Source: Pseudomonadota bacterium (lineage in GTDB: Bacteria; Pseudomonadota; Alphaproteobacteria; Acetobacterales; Acetobacteraceae). Taken from it: DNA of 10,207 nucleotides. The stretch lies in the NCBI GenBank assembly GCA_021784255.1, contig JAJXSZ010000085.1, positions 1 through 10,207 of the forward strand, written 5' to 3'. The translations under genes were made by a program, and so were the position numbers. Every line of letters begins with the position of its first letter. Position 1 is the first letter of the stretch. This document shows, piece after piece, positions 7,510 to 10,207 of the stretch. Below the pieces are notes generated by a model that saw only the letters and a program-made list of their open reading frames with translations, was not told the DNA's origin and made no database searches.

Positions 7510-7904
7510 TCACCCCTTCATCGCGTCGGCCTCGGCCTCGGCAATGCGTTGCATCTGGTTCCAGTAGATCAGCAGCTCGGCCGGCGTGACCCTCAGGACG
7601 GCGAGGTCGCCCCACCAGCGAGCGCACTCGAAGTATCGGTCGAGGAGCCCGCTGGCATCGTAGGGTCCAGCATCTGCGCCGCCGCCAGCCCGGCGCCGAG
7701 CGCGTCGAGCGCGGACAATCCCTTCACCGTGCCGGCGGGCACGTTGCTCGCCACGCGGTCAGCGAGCGCGATCGAAAACCCGATCTTGTCGGCGTCCATG
7801 TCCGGCAGCCCGATCAGGTCCGTGCCCGTCGGCTCGCGGAACTGCAGCACGGTGATCGTCTGGTCGATCACGCGGATCGGCTTCCTCAGCGTGTAGCTCG
7901 TCAC
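7510..7904 (-). CDS. Tail assembly chaperone, predicted -1 frameshift fusion product (gpG-T-like)
   Basis: The zero frame ends at TGA 7595-7593, but the -1 frame is open from just after a TGA at 7761-7759 to TGA 7512-7510 and reads LLDRYFECARWWGDLAVL, then RVTPAELLIYWNQMQRIAEA, ending EADAMKG. This is a helix-rich, well-formed sequence of the kind found in the frameshifted C-terminal half of tail chaperones (the lambda gpGT arrangement, also known for Mu-like phages). Its start lies inside the zero-frame gene and it has no start codon or Shine-Dalgarno of its own that would suit an independent gene. If the ribosome slips near 7650-7647, the fusion is about 131 residues: 86 from the zero frame plus 45 from the -1 frame. 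The tape measure begins three bases after its stop. The exact slip site is uncertain. Confidence 0.75.
7593..7904 (-). CDS. Tail assembly chaperone, short zero-frame product (Mu gp41 type)
   Basis: A 103-residue protein located between tail tube and tape measure, where contractile and siphophage tails encode the assembly chaperone that coats the tape measure before tube growth. The N-terminal YTLRKPIRVIDQTITVLQFREPTGTDLIGLP (4-34) is the common opening of gp41/gpE-type chaperones, with IGFSIALADRVA and KGLSALDALGAG helices after it. The last ~18 residues (AGSSTDTSSALAGGATSPS) are low-complexity and unlike a folded end, consistent with this region's coding purpose being in the other frame. The start is GTG at 7904-7902, overlapping the tube stop as GTGA. 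No ATG fits the family length better. Confidence 0.88.
   Translation of the reverse strand: MTSYTLRKPIRVIDQTITVLQFREPTGTDLIGLPDMDADKIGFSIALADRVASNVPAGTVKGLSALDALGAGLAAAQMLDPTMPAGSSTDTSSALAGGATSPS
7644..7652 (-). other. Candidate -1 frameshift site in the tail chaperone gene
   Basis: Zero-frame codons GCG GGC TCC contain G-GGC, on which a glycine tRNA could slip back one base to GGG, giving ...MPAG joined to LLDRYFEC. It is not a full X-XXY-YYZ heptamer: the following TCC would re-pair poorly with CTC. A second weaker candidate is AAG GGA (G-GGA at 7722-7719). The choice of 7650-7647 rests on where the -1 frame begins to look like protein. Confidence 0.35.
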
Positions 7905-8278
7905 GCGGTGATCTCCACCGCGGACGTGCCGCTGAACTTGAGCGCGCCGATCTCGCCGGCATCGACCTTGATGTCGGGGTCATCGATCTGGAACGCGCCG
8001 TAGACCATGTAGCTCTTGCCGTTGTTGAGCTTGATCTGCAGCGTCGTGTTGCCGTTGATCGCCTTGAGCGCGGAAACGCTCACCGCCGGCCCGTCGAGCG
8101 CCGTCATCGTCACGTCGGGCGGCAGCGTCTCGGTGGTGAAGCCGGCGATGGAGCCGTCGCTCGCCGGCACCGGCTTGCGCCCGATCCCGCCCAGCTTCAC
8201 GGCCATGTCGGCCTTCACCTGATAATAGGCGCCGTCCAGGTAGAAGCTCGCGACGCCGCCACGTTCGATTGCAGCCAT
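7901..8278 (-). CDS. Tail tube protein (Mu gpM type)
   Basis: A 125-residue protein with the size and features of the Mu-type tail tube family, whose hexameric rings stack to form the inner tube through which DNA passes. It begins with GVASFYLDGAYYQVKADMAVKLGG (8-31), a beta-hairpin opening common to the family, followed by the conserved GFTTETLPPDVTMTALDG (46-63), and ends with YGAFQIDDPDIKVDAGEIGALKFSG (92-116), the usual C-terminal strand region. It lies 15 bases downstream of the sheath stop and overlaps the chaperone start by four bases (GTGA). Of the genes here it has one of the best ribosome binding sites, in line with the need for many copies per tail. Confidence 0.93.
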   Translation of the reverse strand: MAAIERGGVASFYLDGAYYQVKADMAVKLGGIGRKPVPASDGSIAGFTTETLPPDVTMTALDGPAVSVSALKAINGNTTLQIKLNNGKSYMVYGAFQIDDPDIKVDAGEIGALKFSGTSAVEITA

Positions 8279-8286
8279 GGGAACTC

Positions 8287-8292
8287 CCTCCT
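8287..8292 (-). promoter_or_regulatory. Shine-Dalgarno of the tail tube gene
   Basis: AGGAGG on the minus strand, eight bases before the ATG at 8278-8276, in the 15-base gap between the sheath stop (TAA) and the tube start. It supports the chosen start and suggests independent, strong initiation rather than coupling. Confidence 0.82.
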
Positions 8293-8293
8293 A

Positions 8294-9835
8294 TTACGCC
8301 GCGGCCTGCAGGGCCTGGAGATGGAACTGCGTCAGCACCGCGAAGATCCGCAGGCCGCTCACCAGGTACGGGTCGAACAGCACATCGACCCGCGTGTTGT
8401 CGTTGGCGTTGCGCTGCACGATGAGCCCCGTGGTGAACGCCGCGGTGTCGTCGCACAGCCCGGCGTCGACCAGCTGCGCGTACTGCGCCACCAGCTCCGC
8501 CTTGATGATGCCGGGCGTGACGATCACCGGCACGTCGCCCGGCGGCGTCACCGGGATCTTCGTGCCGTCGTCGGCGATCAGCGCGCGCGGGAACTTCTGC
8601 ACCACCGCGCCCTTGAGCTGCCGCACCACCGCCATCAGCGTGAACATCGTCTCGGTGTCGAGATAACTCGTGTCCGGCTGGCCACCGCTGTTCTTCTGGT
8701 AGGTCGTCACCGCGCGCACGATCTGCGCGACGCCACCGCTACCATAGGCCGCGACCGCGATGCCGGTGGAAAGCAGGCTCTGTTGCTGCGTGAACGTGAA
8801 GTCGCTCGCGGAGGGCGCCGGCAGCACGCCGCGCAGCACCAGCGTCTGAACCGGCTGGTTCGGCTGGTTCACGGAGGAAACCGCGAACTGCGCCATGAAC
8901 GCCGGACCCCAGATCCACGGCGGCGTCGGGCTCGCCTGGTTCACCCCCAGAACGGTGAGGTGCTGGTCGTTCAGCAGCGCGCCGTACGTCAGCAGGTTCG
9001 CCACCGTGTCACTGTGCGCGGTGAAGACGCCGCCATAGAGCGCCTGGTTGAAGCTCCAGCGCCCGGTCGCATCGTTCATCATCGCCGTGGTGTCGCCCAG
9101 CGAGGTCGCGTCGCTGTAGGCCGAGTAGATGAAGTCGAACGCCTGGTTGCCGAGGATCGTCGCGATGGTCGAGAGGCTCGGGTCCGTCGCGCCGCCCGTG
9201 AACGCGGTGATGGCGATCGTCAGCCCCGCCGGCGTCGCCTGGCCGCCCTCCGCGCCGAGGAAGTTGAGGATGATCGGAACCTGGTTCCCGAGCGTGCCCT
9301 TGTTGGCCGCGGTCAGCGTCACCGTCCCCGTCGCCGCCGCCGCCGTGAACGGCAGGTAGGGCGCGGCCGTGAGTGCCGCCGCGATATTGCCCGCGACCAC
9401 CGTCGCCGTGTCGCCGTTGGTAACCCCCACCTGGATCGGCGAGACCGCACCGGACTGGCCAGGCACGCAGCCGGCATAGATCCACAGCGTCCCGTTCGCC
9501 GTCGCGGTGCCCGTGACGGCGATCGTGCCTGTCGCCGCCGTCGCGCCAGAGCCATCCGCGAGCGGGAGCGCCCACAGCTCGCCGGTGGCATCGTTCGCGC
9601 GGTAGGCCGCGATCTGCGCCGCGAGCTGCGACCGCGCGCCGAACGTCGCCTGCGCCCACGCGACGGAGGGCACATAGGTCGGCACCGCCGCGACCGCGTT
9701 GATCGTCTGCCCGATGATGAGCCGCCGCTGGTTCGGCACGGTGCCGCCGGCCGCGACGTTGCTGAACTCCGCGTAGAAGAACGGCACGCGGACGTTCGAG
9801 GGGATGTTGGCGAAGGGGATAAGAGAGGCGGACAT
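8294..9835 (-). CDS. Contractile tail sheath protein (Mu gpL type)
   Basis: A 513-residue sheath subunit whose contraction drives the tube through the cell envelope. The N-terminus IPFANIPSNVRVPFFYAEFSN (6-26) is the highly conserved start of Mu gpL-type sheaths and forms the N-terminal linker arm. Residues about 100-220 are a Thr/Ala/Gly-rich beta domain (GTIAVTGTATANGTLWIYAG, then LTAANKGTLGNQVPI), the surface-exposed variable domain. The C-terminal half carries the core fold (LRGVLPAPSASDFTFTQQQS, DTSYLDTETMFTLMAVVRQL) and ends with NANDNTRVDVLFDPYLVSGL at 476-495, the conserved C-terminal arm that interlocks neighbouring subunits. The length is close to Mu gpL. The ATG follows the upstream stop by ten bases, with GAAAGGG a few bases before it. 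The stop is TAA, unlike the TGA used by most neighbours. Confidence 0.95.
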   Translation of the reverse strand: MSASLIPFANIPSNVRVPFFYAEFSNVAAGGTVPNQRRLIIGQTINAVAAVPTYVPSVAWAQATFGARSQLAAQIAAYRANDATGELWALPLADGSGATAATGTIAVTGTATANGTLWIYAGCVPGQSGAVSPIQVGVTNGDTATVVAGNIAAALTAAPYLPFTAAAATGTVTLTAANKGTLGNQVPIILNFLGAEGGQATPAGLTIAITAFTGGATDPSLSTIATILGNQAFDFIYSAYSDATSLGDTTAMMNDATGRWSFNQALYGGVFTAHSDTVANLLTYGALLNDQHLTVLGVNQASPTPPWIWGPAFMAQFAVSSVNQPNQPVQTLVLRGVLPAPSASDFTFTQQQSLLSTGIAVAAYGSGGVAQIVRAVTTYQKNSGGQPDTSYLDTETMFTLMAVVRQLKGAVVQKFPRALIADDGTKIPVTPPGDVPVIVTPGIIKAELVAQYAQLVDAGLCDDTAAFTTGLIVQRNANDNTRVDVLFDPYLVSGLRIFAVLTQFHLQALQAAA

Positions 9836-9845
9836 CGTCGCCCTT

Positions 9846-10181
9846 TCAGGGTGTGAGTGTGACCTGAGCTTCGATCGCCTGCGTTCCCGCGGGCGGCGTC
9901 GTCGTCAGCGTCACCAGATCGAGCGGCGTGGTGACGCGCGGCCTGTAGCTTTCCGTCCAGATCAGCTCGAACTGCATGCGCCCATCGCCGACGATCAGGT
10001 TCTGCCTCGGCTCGAACAGCCGCCGCGTCTTGATCGACCCGATCCGCGTCACCAGCGTCGGCCATACCGGATCGCCGAGCAGCGCGTCCCGCGCCTGCGA
10101 GAGCAGCGTGTCGAGATCGGCGACCGCGTCCGCGCGCCGCGCCCGCTCGACCATTCCCTGCACAACCAGCTGCAGGGTCAC
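9846..10181 (-). CDS. Probable tail terminator / Mu gp37-position protein
   Basis: A 111-residue protein directly upstream of the sheath gene, where Mu-like phages encode the protein that caps the finished tail and joins it to the head. It has an N-terminal helix (TLQLVVQGMVERARRADA), a second helical stretch (DLDTLLSQARDALLGDPVWPTLV) and a beta-rich second half with RRLFEPRQNLIVGDGRMQFEL and IWTESYRP. This helix-then-sheet order and the (G)D/E-rich strand ending in a YRP-like turn resemble tail-terminator proteins, but I recognise it mainly by position and general pattern, not a firm motif. I chose GTG 10181-10179 because it forms a GTGA overlap with a TGA in another frame, the coupling style used elsewhere in this operon. 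The frame is open to the right edge, so a start beyond the window, with GGTVPAFD before the GTG-coded valine, remains possible. Confidence 0.6.
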   Translation of the reverse strand: MTLQLVVQGMVERARRADAVADLDTLLSQARDALLGDPVWPTLVTRIGSIKTRRLFEPRQNLIVGDGRMQFELIWTESYRPRVTTPLDLVTLTTTPPAGTQAIEAQVTLTP

Positions 10182-10207
10182 GTCGAACGCTGGAACCGTC
10201 CCGCCAT
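10178..10207 (-). CDS. Possible last codons of an upstream gene (partial)
   Basis: The minus strand reads MAGRFQRST then TGA at 10180-10178, overlapping the GTG start of the terminator candidate as GTGA. In this operon nearly all genes end this way, so this is likely the tail end of the next gene upstream, probably a head-completion or head-tail connector protein. Ten codons are too few to identify it, and the reading is moot if the terminator candidate actually starts outside the window. Confidence 0.35.
   Translation of the reverse strand: MAGRFQRST

Noticed and set aside
7223..7627. A 134-codon minus-strand frame across the chaperone-tape measure junction
   Set aside because: It is the third frame, Arg/Gly-rich and without family features. 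The neighbouring -1 frame, ending at 7510, carries the chaperone extension instead.
8279..8293. Possible promoter or terminator between sheath and tube genes
   Set aside because: The gap is only 15 bases and is fully used by the Shine-Dalgarno and spacer; no hairpin with a U-run or -10/-35 pair is visible here or at other junctions.
1..10207. CRISPR arrays, tRNA genes, insertion sequences, attachment sites, anti-phage or other accessory cargo
   Set aside because: The window is coding almost base to base with tail genes; I saw no regularly spaced repeats, tRNA-like folds, transposase frames or inserted non-tail gene.

Overview
The window is a single, tightly packed block of bacteriophage tail genes, all read from the minus strand (transcription runs from the right edge to the left). 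Gene content and order match the tail module of Mu-like contractile-tailed phages: tail terminator candidate, sheath (Mu gpL type), tail tube (gpM type), tail assembly chaperone with a frameshift extension (gp41 type), tape measure (gp42 type), DNA-circularisation/baseplate protein (gpN), baseplate hub (gpP), central spike (gp45 type), gp46-type wedge protein, baseplate J (gp47 type) and the start of a gp48/YmfQ-type protein that runs off the left edge. The DNA is strongly G+C-rich with G/C at most third codon positions. That suggests a high-G+C proteobacterial host, perhaps an alphaproteobacterium, but the window contains no host gene that would settle this. It could be a prophage, a free phage or a tail-only particle (tailocin); no head, lysis, integrase or transposase gene is in view.

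Layout, in transcription order: 10207-10178, possible last codons of an upstream gene; 10181-9846, terminator candidate; 9835-8294, sheath; 8278-7901, tube; 7904-7593, chaperone, with a -1-frame extension to 7510; 7506-5752, tape measure; 5752-4511, gpN; 4514-3393, gpP; 3396-2839, spike; 2838-1618, gp46-type protein with a large extra C-terminal domain; 1618-461, baseplate J; 456-1, YmfQ-type protein (partial). Almost every junction is an overlap (ATGA, GTGA, TGATG) or a gap of 15 bases or less, so the block behaves as one operon with translational coupling. I see no internal promoter, terminator, RNA gene, repeat array or insertion sequence. No stretch of 300 bases lacks a gene.

The proteins together build a contractile injection machine. 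The tape measure, with its chaperone, sets tail length. The tube and sheath polymerise over it and are capped by the terminator. gpN, gpP, the spike, gp46, gp47 and gp48 form the baseplate that fires contraction. The two points most worth a second look are the gp46-type protein fused to a roughly 240-residue fibre/carbohydrate-binding-like module, and a clearly coding -1-frame extension of the chaperone with no textbook slippery heptamer. Otherwise this is an ordinary Mu-like tail module, and I do not see an undescribed system in it.
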